Below are positions 14,469 to 21,821 of a DNA stretch of 36,688 bases, piece by piece. Made by a program: the position numbers and the translations under genes. Below the pieces are notes generated by a model. That model searched no databases, had not been told where the DNA came from, and saw nothing but the letters and a program-made list of their open reading frames with translations. How positions within the stretch are numbered: position 1 is the first letter of the stretch; each line of letters begins with the position of its first letter. Source of the stretch: a virus; the IMG/VR virus record IMGVR_UViG_3300042868_011898, positions 1-36,688 of that record; one strand, 5' to 3'.

Positions 14469-15094
14469 CAAAAATTAATTTACTTGTAAAGAAAATTTTA
14501 AAAGAGGCTGCAAAAGTCAGAGAATCTATGGTTATAACAGAAAATGTTGATGTAACCGATAATTTAAGATATCACATTGAAAATCAAATTCCACTTTCTG
14601 AGAATGTATTTAGAAGTCATTCTGATTCATTTTTTAATCTAATTAATGAAGTTAGATTTCTTTATGAAAATGGTATGATTGAATTAAGTGAAAAGGATAT
14701 TGAAATAGTTGAAAGTGACTTAGGTAAAAAAGTAGTGTTGTCCAATGGACAAGAAATTTATTTAGATATTCCTATAATTGAAGAGGAATTAAATGAGGCT
14801 GAATATAAAGGTAGAAAAGTACAAGTTGGAAGGCCAATGAGAAATTCTGGTGGTGGAAAAAAATATGTTGTTTATGTTAAGAATCCATCTACAGGAAAAA
14901 TAAAAAAGATTTCTTTTGGTGATGTTCACGGAGGATTGACCGCAAAAGTTTCAAACCCAAAGGCAAGGAAAGCATTTGCGTCTCGTCACCAATGTGCAAA
15001 AAAGAAAGATAGAATGACTGCTGGTTATTGGGCATGTCGTATAAACCGTTATGGTCACCTATGGGGTGGCAAAACCTATGGGGGTTATTGGTAA
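14465..15094 (+). CDS. Leader-peptide protein with DUF5872-like C-terminus, 209 aa
   Basis: The leader MTKINLLVKKILKEAAK ends in L-K-E-A. The middle (residues about 20-115) is acidic and helical. The C-terminal 80 residues contain S-N-P-K-A-R-K-A-F-A-S-R-H-Q-C-A, then M-T-A-G-Y-W-A-C-R and G-K-T-Y-G-G-Y-W. This small Cys/His/Trp module recurs in marine phage and large-virus proteins, and I recall it as DUF5872; its role is unknown, possibly head-related. Coupled to the upstream gene by ATGA. Confidence 0.78.
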   Translation: MTKINLLVKKILKEAAKVRESMVITENVDVTDNLRYHIENQIPLSENVFRSHSDSFFNLINEVRFLYENGMIELSEKDIEIVESDLGKKVVLSNGQEIYLDIPIIEEELNEAEYKGRKVQVGRPMRNSGGGKKYVVYVKNPSTGKIKKISFGDVHGGLTAKVSNPKARKAFASRHQCAKKKDRMTAGYWACRINRYGHLWGGKTYGGYW

Positions 15095-15095
15095 A

Positions 15096-15371
15096 ATGAA
15101 TCTTCCATTTGAACAAAATGATTTATCAGAAAATGTAAAAATTAGGACATTTAGTTCTAATACTGATATTGGTGAATTCACTTGGCACAGAGACAGAGAA
15201 GACAGAGTTGTTGAACTTATCGAAGGAGAAAACTGGTACGTTCAACTTGACAATGAATTACCAAAAAAATTAGTTAAAGAAAATAAAGTATTTATTCCAA
15301 AGGGTGTTTATCATAGAGTAATAAAAGGAGAAGGAGACCTTACAGTAAAAATTCAATTTGTAAATGTATAA
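15096..15371 (+). CDS. Small cupin-fold protein, 91 aa
   Basis: ATG at 15096 is 1 nt after the previous stop; an earlier start at 15051 would lie inside the upstream gene. The motif E-F-T-W-H-R-D-R-E-D-R-V-V-E-L-I-E-G, followed by W-Y-V-Q-L-D, F-I-P-K-G-V-Y-H-R-V-I-K-G-E-G and a terminal V-K-I-Q-F-V, gives the two cupin motifs with histidines in each. Related short proteins occur in marine myoviruses. The fold is likely; the substrate is unknown. It overlaps the next gene by 8 nt. Confidence 0.75.
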   Translation: MNLPFEQNDLSENVKIRTFSSNTDIGEFTWHRDREDRVVELIEGENWYVQLDNELPKKLVKENKVFIPKGVYHRVIKGEGDLTVKIQFVNV

Positions 15372-16362
15372 CGAATCACAACTAAAAGTTGCTAGTTTAA
15401 TTCTTAAAGATAAGGTCTTCAAATACAAAAAGACCATCGGAACCTTTGGAGGGTTTACATTTTATTTTACTGCAAAAATTACAGGTCAAAGAATCATGCG
15501 CTCTATGGGAGAGCCGTTTCCTGTTATTCAAGTTGATGTTAAAATAGTTAGAATTGAGGGATTAGGTGCCGGTATATTTAAAATAGCTAATCATCTAAGA
15601 AAAACATTTAATAGAGTAGAAATGTTAACTTCATACAACTATAACAATGGTATGGACTATATTATGAGAGATATTGGAAATGAACTGGACCAAACGTTCA
15701 AAGTTTTAGATAGTAATGTTTCAGTTCAAGTTGAAAATATGACAATACCTGATGACGTTGAGATTCTTGATGGTTTTGACTTATCTAAGAAAAAAATTAC
15801 AGAATCAAAAATTCCAAGAACTATGGTTAGAGGAATAGTTCAAAAAATTGTTAATATTCTTAAAAAGAAAGAACAAGGAGAATATTACCTACCATTTATG
15901 TCAGGTGGGGAAGAATACAACGTAATTGTTGATGTTAGGTTTAATAATCAGATTGAATCTGCAAGAGATTTTGATTTACAACCATATTTTAACGAAGATA
16001 CTGGTGATGTTGAAATTATAATACAGATTGACCCCGAAAGACTTGAAAAAAATCTATATGCAATTATAAGTGAGTTGAATGATGATATAACTCATGAAAT
16101 GCAACACTCAAGACAATCTGAAGAAGGTAGACTTTCAACCGATGAGTTTGAGGGGAGTAATTTTGAATATTTTATGCAACCTGATGAAATAGAAGCTCAG
16201 TATTTTGGTTTAAAACAAAAAGCAAAGTCTATGGGATTACCTCTTGAAGATGTAATTGATGATTGGTTTATGTTTAGACAAGATAAATTTGGGTTGACCG
16301 ACAACGATGTTGCAAAAATTAAGAATGAGATTCTTCACTTCCGTCCGTCTCAACTCTCTTAA
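15364..16362 (+). CDS. Putative zinc metalloprotease (HEMQH) with leader-like N-terminus
   Basis: 332 aa. The N-terminus (MYNESQLKVASLILKD) resembles the E-S-Q-L leader class, though without the usual cut site. Residues about 240-247 read I-T-H-E-M-Q-H-S, a HExxH zinc-binding and catalytic motif within a predicted helix. About 30 residues later, P-D-E-I-E-A-Q-Y could supply the third (Glu) ligand of a gluzincin-like site. The N-terminal 200 residues are unidentified. Its 3' end overlaps a convergent gene by 44 nt. The protease call rests on the motif only. Confidence 0.65.
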   Translation: MYNESQLKVASLILKDKVFKYKKTIGTFGGFTFYFTAKITGQRIMRSMGEPFPVIQVDVKIVRIEGLGAGIFKIANHLRKTFNRVEMLTSYNYNNGMDYIMRDIGNELDQTFKVLDSNVSVQVENMTIPDDVEILDGFDLSKKKITESKIPRTMVRGIVQKIVNILKKKEQGEYYLPFMSGGEEYNVIVDVRFNNQIESARDFDLQPYFNEDTGDVEIIIQIDPERLEKNLYAIISELNDDITHEMQHSRQSEEGRLSTDEFEGSNFEYFMQPDEIEAQYFGLKQKAKSMGLPLEDVIDDWFMFRQDKFGLTDNDVAKIKNEILHFRPSQLS

Positions 16363-16969
16363 AAAACTTCTTTAAAAAATTTCTTATTGTTGTTGCACTT
16401 AACGCTGTAACACCGGACATTGCAATTCTTTCAGCAATTTCTTGAATACTTTCGGATGTTATTTCACCTCCTTGAGCATATCCATTTAAAATACCAAGAA
16501 TTGGAATTAAGAAAGTAAAACTTGCAATTGCAAATAAATTACCTATAGTAAGACCAATTGACTCTAAAAATCCAACAAGAGCACTTTTTAATTCTTTACC
16601 TTTTTCAAGTGCTAATTCAAATGTTTCAATTAGTCCTTTTTCTTTAATCTTAGAAATTAATTCTGATGTTAGTTTTTCATTATTATAAAATAACAGTGAA
16701 CAAACTCCAAGAACGATTAGATTTAAATTTGCATCAGTTATCTCAACATTTTGGTCTTTGATGTATTGATTTAATGGACCCATAAATCCACCAATCGTCC
16801 CACTCCAAGTCAGAAGAAATTTTAAATCAAATTTCATCATTTTTTGGGTGTCTTTAATATTCTCTTTTCCAATAGAAGTTAAATTTGACAAAACTTTTGA
16901 CAAATCACCCATAAGTGATTCTGTAATTAATTTTCTCTGTACCTCTTCAGAAATTGTAATTTCCATCAT
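16319..16969 (-). CDS. Membrane protein with leader-like N-terminus, 216 aa
   Basis: Begins MMEITISEEVQRKLITES, comparable with other leaders (I-S-E-E, ending I-T-E-S), the only minus-strand gene with such a start. Hydrophobic stretches lie at about residues 50-65, 83-95 and 142-165 (glycine/isoleucine-rich). Between them are amphipathic helices. Start could be Met1 (16969) or Met2 (16966). Possibly a head-packaged protein that inserts into the host membrane; function unknown. Confidence 0.62.
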   Translation of the reverse strand: MMEITISEEVQRKLITESLMGDLSKVLSNLTSIGKENIKDTQKMMKFDLKFLLTWSGTIGGFMGPLNQYIKDQNVEITDANLNLIVLGVCSLLFYNNEKLTSELISKIKEKGLIETFELALEKGKELKSALVGFLESIGLTIGNLFAIASFTFLIPILGILNGYAQGGEITSESIQEIAERIAMSGVTALSATTIRNFLKKFFKRVETDGSEESHS

Positions 16970-16980
16970 ATTTATAAATA
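16969..16980. promoter_or_regulatory. Palindromic TATTTATAAATA, divergent late promoter
   Basis: A perfect palindrome between divergent starts, with the plus ATG at 16982 and the minus ATG at 16969 or 16966. Confidence 0.55.
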
Positions 16981-16981
16981 C

Positions 16982-17629
16982 ATGAAAGATAAGATTAATC
17001 CAAAGTTAGAAGAAGGAGATAGAATTGTTTTAATTATGATGCCAGGTGAAACTGGCGTATCTTATGGTGATAAGGGAACTGTTAGTAAAGTTAACCATGT
17101 ACTTTCATTTATACAATATTTTGTAAATTGGGATAATGGTAGTACATTAGCACTTATTCAAGATTTGGGTGATGAATCGAGCACCGTCGATAAGTGGATG
17201 AAGGAAGATAGTTTTGACAATTTAATGAAATTAAAACAAAAAAAGAACTTGGGAGAATCAGAACAAAGAAAAAAAATGGAACATATAATGTCAAATGTTG
17301 AAGTTTTTAGAACATTTGATAGAGAATTTTTATTTTCATTTTTAGAAAAACTTAGAGAGACAGGGATTATCAATATGTTTAGTGCTGCTCCATATCTTTA
17401 TATGGGTTCAGACAGAATTTATAGTGAGAATAAGTATAACGAAAATAAAGATGATGACGCCTTTGATGAACTTGTTGAAATGGCAGATGAGGCTAAAGAC
17501 AAAATGATTCAGGGGGCGGTTAAAGTCCTTGAAAAAGAAGGTAAGGAAATTACTGTTGAAAGTGTTTCTCGAGTTATTAGAAGATATTCATCTAAAGTAT
17601 TAGATATGTGGATGACTACTTATCACTAA
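16982..17629 (+). CDS. Protein with DUF4314-like N-terminal domain, 215 aa
   Basis: Residues about 10-65 (L-E-E-G-D-R-I-V-L-I-x-M, G-D-K-G-T-V, V-N-W-D-N-G-S-T-L-A-L) match a small SH3-like barrel domain I recall as DUF4314. The remaining 140 residues are helical and charged, ending in R-R-Y-S-S-K-V-L-D-M-W. No leader peptide. Function unknown. Its 3' end overlaps a convergent gene by 30 nt. Confidence 0.65.
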   Translation: MKDKINPKLEEGDRIVLIMMPGETGVSYGDKGTVSKVNHVLSFIQYFVNWDNGSTLALIQDLGDESSTVDKWMKEDSFDNLMKLKQKKNLGESEQRKKMEHIMSNVEVFRTFDREFLFSFLEKLRETGIINMFSAAPYLYMGSDRIYSENKYNENKDDDAFDELVEMADEAKDKMIQGAVKVLEKEGKEITVESVSRVIRRYSSKVLDMWMTTYH

Positions 17630-17866
17630 GAATATCGGGGTTTGCTCACCGAAGTATCCACCCAAGATATTGTAGTCATAATACTCCAAAGATTCTTCTT
17701 CAGACATTTCCTCAGATAATTTTTTAATTATCATATCTTTTGAATAGACAATTCTATTACCTTCTCCAAATTGCTCAGAAATTCCAACAATACAATCATC
17801 AAAATTATCAAGGATTATTGCTCCTTCGGCATATTCATCCAACATACTTCTTTCCATATTCTTCAA
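17600..17866 (-). CDS. Conserved phage protein of unknown function, up to 88 aa
   Basis: Contains E-G-A-I-I-L-D-N-F-D-D-C-I-V-G-I, E-E-S-L-E-Y-Y-D-Y-N-I-L-G-G-Y-F-G-E-Q-T-P-I-F. I recognise this as a small family common in phages, often annotated hypothetical. The first residues (to about 8) overlap the end of the epimerase gene, so the real start may be Met5 (17854) or Met8 (17845). Soluble; no known activity. Confidence 0.72.
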   Translation of the reverse strand: MKNMERSMLDEYAEGAIILDNFDDCIVGISEQFGEGNRIVYSKDMIIKKLSEEMSEEESLEYYDYNILGGYFGEQTPIFLVISSHPHI

Positions 17867-18350
17867 GTGTTATAGCTTCTTCGTCTTTACCATTAATAAC
17901 CATTTTCAAATCCCAACCTGTCATATATTTTGTTATTGTTTCCTTAACATCTGGAACGGAATTCCAGTTAATTGAAACTTCGCTATCTTTATTATAATCT
18001 TTATCTACAAGATAATTTACAACGGTTCCTGATTTTAAAGTTAGAAATCCGTGGGCAAAATAATTTGGAACAAAGACAGCTTGACCTGGAGCTAGTATAA
18101 ACTGGTAAGTGTCACCAAAAGTTTCTTTTCTTAAATCAACACAAAAATCAACAATCTTACCTCTTATAACTGATAGTTTCTTAGTTTGAGCATGTTCCCC
18201 TTGTTGAAGGTGGAGTCCTCTAAATGTGAATAGATTATCACTAATACTAATGTTTGATTGGCACCAATCACCAAAAAGTTTAACTGGTGCAAAACATCCC
18301 CGATTGTCCTCAAATACGGGAGATTCAATTTGAAAAGGTTCTAAACTCAT
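17835..18350 (-). CDS. dTDP-4-dehydrorhamnose 3,5-epimerase-like protein (RfbC/RmlC family)
   Basis: 171 aa with a cupin-type epimerase core: F-E-D-N-R-G-C-F (substrate-binding), F-R-G-L-H-L-Q (catalytic His region, about residues 59-65), G-K-I-V-D-F-C-V-D-L-R, P-N-Y-F-A-H-G-F-L-T-L and Y-L-V-D-K-D-Y. The start at 18350 is an ATG; a TTG two codons earlier is less likely. The family epimerises nucleotide-linked keto-sugars for rhamnose-type sugars. In a phage it could modify host surface sugars or supply a sugar for DNA or virion decoration. The exact substrate is not determined. Confidence 0.85.
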   Translation of the reverse strand: MSLEPFQIESPVFEDNRGCFAPVKLFGDWCQSNISISDNLFTFRGLHLQQGEHAQTKKLSVIRGKIVDFCVDLRKETFGDTYQFILAPGQAVFVPNYFAHGFLTLKSGTVVNYLVDKDYNKDSEVSINWNSVPDVKETITKYMTGWDLKMVINGKDEEAITLEEYGKKYVG

Positions 18351-18392
18351 AAACAATTATAAATCAATTTTTGTAAAATGAAAATACCAACA

Positions 18393-18400
18393 TATTTATA
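18393..18400 (+). promoter_or_regulatory. TATTTATA late promoter
   Basis: Located 15 nt before the ATG at 18416. Confidence 0.55.
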
Positions 18401-18415
18401 GCAAAACATTTTATA

Positions 18416-18898
18416 ATGAGAGCATACTTTTTAAACATATCTGAAGAAGAAAGAAAATCAATCCAAGAAAAGCAAAGAAGTCTTTATGACGGATATAAAA
18501 CAATGGCACCTAAAATTGCAAGTGAAACTCCATTAACTGTGGAAGATTTGGCATTGGATAAAGAAGGAATTACAGTTAATAACAAAGGTGAAGTCACCAA
18601 ATATAAACACATGGGCATTAACAAACCTATGAAAAAGAACTGTAAGGAATGTGGTGAAATGTATGAAGGTGAAGTTTGTGAATGTGGAACAAAAATGTAT
18701 GAAAACAAATCTGAAGTATGTGAAGTATGTGGTGGAGAAATGAATGAAGGGAAGATGTGCGAATGCGGTGGGGCAGGTATGAAATATTCTATGGAAGAAA
18801 TAGAAGAAAGTATAAAAGTGAAATCTAAAAAAGGTCAAGTACATGACCAAATTAATGAGTCACTTGATTGGTTTAGAAAGTTCAACAAATATCTATGA
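18416..18898 (+). CDS. Zinc-ribbon protein with degenerate leader, 160 aa
   Basis: Starts MRAYFLNISEEERKSIQEKQ, recalling the MRQLF.I.ESEK.RILEMH leader. Residues about 75-120 hold four Cys pairs in tandem: C-K-E-C-G, C-E-C-G, C-E-V-C-G-G and C-E-C-G-G, consistent with two zinc ribbons. A lysine-rich tail follows. It overlaps the next gene by ATGA. It may be a nucleic-acid- or protein-binding head protein; function unknown. Confidence 0.68.
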   Translation: MRAYFLNISEEERKSIQEKQRSLYDGYKTMAPKIASETPLTVEDLALDKEGITVNNKGEVTKYKHMGINKPMKKNCKECGEMYEGEVCECGTKMYENKSEVCEVCGGEMNEGKMCECGGAGMKYSMEEIEESIKVKSKKGQVHDQINESLDWFRKFNKYL

Positions 18899-19227
18899 AG
18901 GTAAAAGAAATAATTGATTACTACTATAGTCCAGTAACTGAGACTATTGAAGTGAGCTTTAGAATGAAGGGAGACCCCGAGACTCAAATGAGAGAAGCTG
19001 AGTTTGATTTATTGGTTACAAAAGATTATGGATATACAATTTTAGATTCTGATTATCCTGAGTCTAAAGAGTTTTTATATGAGTATGAAGAAGAAACAGA
19101 TGAATTAGTATTAGGTGACGAACCTGATTTTAATGAGATAAGAATTGATAAAATAGAACTCAAAAATTTTCTAACCGAATACTATAATGAAAATGTTGAG
19201 GAACTACCTGAACTTATTCCATTTTAA
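18895..19227 (+). CDS. Unknown acidic protein, 110 aa
   Basis: Coupled to the upstream gene (ATGA overlap). Predicted beta strands (I-E-V-S-F-R-M-K, F-D-L-L-V-T-K) and a Glu-rich second half (Y-E-E-E-T-D-E-L). No leader, membrane segment or known motif. Confidence 0.6.
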   Translation: MKVKEIIDYYYSPVTETIEVSFRMKGDPETQMREAEFDLLVTKDYGYTILDSDYPESKEFLYEYEEETDELVLGDEPDFNEIRIDKIELKNFLTEYYNENVEELPELIPF

Positions 19228-19231
19228 TAAT

Positions 19232-19474
19232 ATGAAATTTGACATTGATTTATATATTGATATTTTAAACAACCTTTCAGGTGATTCTGAAAAAGTTGAA
19301 ATGGGTGAACAAGATGCTGCCTCATCAGGTGGAGGAAGCTCTAACACTAATAAAAGAGGCTCAAATTGGAATGAACTCTATAAAGTAAATCGTGGAAAGG
19401 CGAATATGCTTGGTCTTAAAGGAGAAAAATGGCAAACAGGATTAACCCGAGGAGTTGCCAACCAAGTATGGTAA
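19232..19474 (+). CDS. Small protein with Gly/Ser linker, 80 aa
   Basis: ATG at 19232 is 4 nt after the previous stop. The N-terminus (MKFDIDLYIDILNNLSGDSE) is a short helix, then a Ser/Gly-rich linker (S-S-G-G-G-S-S-N-T-N), then a C-terminal module N-R-G-K-A-N-M-L-G-L-K-G-E-K-W with G-L-T-R-G-V-A-N. This type of tail occurs in other phage structural proteins by my recollection. It may be a head-related protein; function unknown. Confidence 0.6.
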   Translation: MKFDIDLYIDILNNLSGDSEKVEMGEQDAASSGGGSSNTNKRGSNWNELYKVNRGKANMLGLKGEKWQTGLTRGVANQVW

Positions 19475-19798
19475 TTAACCAAAAATTTTATTTTTAATTC
19501 TTTTAATCAAACTAAGTTTTTTCTCATTCTGTGGTTTACATTCACTAACCATTTTATTTAAGTTTTCCGCAAACATTAAATTAATTTTTTTAGAATTTTC
19601 TAAAATATGTTTTGATGCGGTCTTTGAAACTACCTCCACTTTTTCTTTAATGGATGCAACTCTCTCAATTTGGTGCTCTGCAACAGAAATTCCACCATTT
19701 AAATAATAGATGGTAACATCCAAAATTGTTTCATAATCTAAAATTGTAAAAATAGAATTAGAATTCTTGAGTTTTACTATTTCGTTTTTATGGTACAT
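19475..19798 (-). CDS. Small SH3-like protein, 107 aa
   Basis: The N-terminal 50 residues (K-N-E-I-V-K-L-K-N-S-N-S-I-F-T-I-L, Y-Y-L-N-G-G-I-S-V-A-E-H-Q-I-E) read like a small beta-barrel similar to DUF2158-type proteins. The C-terminal half is helical and lysine-rich. It has a host-type promoter 16 nt upstream. Function unknown. Confidence 0.6.
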   Translation of the reverse strand: MYHKNEIVKLKNSNSIFTILDYETILDVTIYYLNGGISVAEHQIERVASIKEKVEVVSKTASKHILENSKKINLMFAENLNKMVSECKPQNEKKLSLIKRIKNKIFG

Positions 19799-19814
19799 AT
19801 TGTTTAATTTTAAA

Positions 19815-19822
19815 CAAATATA
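19815..19822 (-). promoter_or_regulatory. Host-type -7 box TATATTTG
   Basis: Minus strand, 16 nt before the ATG at 19798. Confidence 0.55.
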
Positions 19823-19846
19823 CTGTTTTTTTTCTCATCTGAACAA

Positions 19847-19854
19847 TATTTATA
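19847..19854 (+). promoter_or_regulatory. TATTTATA late promoter
   Basis: Located 7 nt before the ATG at 19862. Confidence 0.55.
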
Positions 19855-19861
19855 AAAAAAA

Positions 19862-21805
19862 ATGCAAACAAAAATTTCAGAAGAAATACTTAGGTCTAAG
19901 TTACTAATGAATTACAATTCATCTAAAACTTTAGATGAGAATTATTCTTTTATAATAGAACAAGTAACAGGATACGAACAATACTTAATGGACCGAGGAG
20001 GTGATATTGAGTATCAAAAAGAGCAAGAAAGGAAAAGACAAGAAGAGATAGCAAATCAATATCCTAATTATTGTGTTAGGCCTGAATTTGCCGTTTCCCC
20101 ACCAAAAAATAAATTAGGTGCTGAAGGAGTTGAAGCGTTACCTGAAGCACATTGTTATTATATGACTCCCGCCGGAGGAGTTTATTTACATCAACCAAAT
20201 CTCAAGATTGAAACGTTACAATATGATTTAGTTGAGTCTTTGGTCGATACTTTTATGAAGTATAAATATAATGATGAAAAAATAATAAAGAAAGGAATTA
20301 AGACTATCGGGGGGCTTCCAGCATCAGTAGAGAAAGTAAAAGAAACAATACAAGAAAAAATCGAAGAAAGTTTATTAAAATATGTTGGTATGATATGTGA
20401 ATTTACTGTTACTGATAAAAGCGGAGTAACTAGTAAATATACTCTTAAATGGAACTCATCTAAACCATCTAACGCACCAATGGACGCTAAATATATATAT
20501 GCATACCCTGTGGGGTTTTCAAATTACGAATGCCCTGATGGTAATTGTGGAGATATACCCGAGAGTGCAAATTGGGCTAATCCTGTTGAGGTTGATAATA
20601 GAAATGAATTTGATAAGTGGATGGATAAATATGGAACTTGGGTAGAATTAGGTGCAAATGCTCTTTTAATATTAGCTCAATTTATTCCTGGTGTAGGACA
20701 AGTTGTTGGTTTATCAAGATTGCTTTTATATACCGAGGTAGCAGTAGACGTTGGATTTGGAGTCGCAAACACTATTAGGGAAATAAATAGAGAGGATGAA
20801 GTCTCAGCAGGACTATCAGCATTTTTCGCTTTATTGCCAATAGCGTTCCTTAGAAAAGGAGGAAAAACACTAATCGGAAAAATATTTTCAAGGGGAATTG
20901 ATTTGTCAACGTATGATTCAATTGCAAAAAAATTAATAGAAGCCCGTTTGGGCAAAAATGCAACAACTGCAGATTTATACAAATTTTACAAAACACTTTC
21001 TCCTGAAGAAAAGGTAGTGTGGAAACAATTTATGATACATGATGAGGCCACAAAACTTGGATTTGTTAGGGATGTTGCCAAATTACTTAATGACCCTTCA
21101 TCTGCCAATGACATTTTAAAATCACTTGATGAATTTTGGGAAGAAACAACAAAAATTTGGGCTAAATATGGTAAAAAAAGTTTAGAATCAATAGATTACA
21201 TGAAAAGATTATGGGTAAGACAAATGTCTATGGTTGGAATTGGTACAGCATTAGAAGCTATAGGACAATTTGTTGGCTCATTAATGAACACTGAAACAAA
21301 AAAAGAATTTGAATGGATTGGTAAGACTATTCCATTAAGTCAACAAGAAATGTTATTTGTTAATTTTGCAACTAATCCTGAAAGTATAAATCAAACTATT
21401 GAATCTGTAAAAAATCAACCAGGATATCAAGATTTTAAAAACACAATAGACTCTTTAAATACTGGAAGTGCTAATGATAAAGTTAATATAAATTTTGCCG
21501 AGTATTTGAATTCTCAGGTTGACTCAATATCAAATTCTACCTCAATACCATCTGAAAAAGACGTGAAAGAAGAAACACTTAATGAAACTGAACTTGGAAA
21601 AATAGAGTTAGAAGGATGGGTTTGGCAAGGTGATGAGAGGGTAAGTGATTTTATAAAAAAATCCCCACCTGAGTTTAATAATACAAACTATAGGATGATA
21701 AATAATAGATTCTATATTAAGGTACCATTAAATTTAATAAAAAAAGAGGAACCTAAAAAAAAGGAAGAGACTCCTAAATCTAATATTTTGCCAACAATAA
21801 AATAA
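19862..21805 (+). CDS. Large leader-peptide protein with hydrophobic IPGVG module, 647 aa
   Basis: Leader MQTKISEEILRSKLLMNY, then L-D-E-N and I-I-E-Q at about residues 31-34. Residues about 260-330 form a hydrophobic module, A-L-L-I-L-A-Q-F-I-P-G-V-G-Q-V-V-G-L and A-F-F-A-L-L-P-I-A-F-L, that is also present in the 26333 protein and resembles membrane-insertion segments of bacterial toxins. The rest is helical; the C-terminal part has a W-V-W-Q-G-D-E-R segment and a Lys/Glu tail. It lies in tandem with a 994-aa leader protein. A likely role is an ejected protein acting at the host membrane, by inference. Confidence 0.75.
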   Translation: MQTKISEEILRSKLLMNYNSSKTLDENYSFIIEQVTGYEQYLMDRGGDIEYQKEQERKRQEEIANQYPNYCVRPEFAVSPPKNKLGAEGVEALPEAHCYYMTPAGGVYLHQPNLKIETLQYDLVESLVDTFMKYKYNDEKIIKKGIKTIGGLPASVEKVKETIQEKIEESLLKYVGMICEFTVTDKSGVTSKYTLKWNSSKPSNAPMDAKYIYAYPVGFSNYECPDGNCGDIPESANWANPVEVDNRNEFDKWMDKYGTWVELGANALLILAQFIPGVGQVVGLSRLLLYTEVAVDVGFGVANTIREINREDEVSAGLSAFFALLPIAFLRKGGKTLIGKIFSRGIDLSTYDSIAKKLIEARLGKNATTADLYKFYKTLSPEEKVVWKQFMIHDEATKLGFVRDVAKLLNDPSSANDILKSLDEFWEETTKIWAKYGKKSLESIDYMKRLWVRQMSMVGIGTALEAIGQFVGSLMNTETKKEFEWIGKTIPLSQQEMLFVNFATNPESINQTIESVKNQPGYQDFKNTIDSLNTGSANDKVNINFAEYLNSQVDSISNSTSIPSEKDVKEETLNETELGKIELEGWVWQGDERVSDFIKKSPPEFNNTNYRMINNRFYIKVPLNLIKKEEPKKKEETPKSNILPTIK

Positions 21806-21821
21806 TTTTAAAAAAAAAGAT

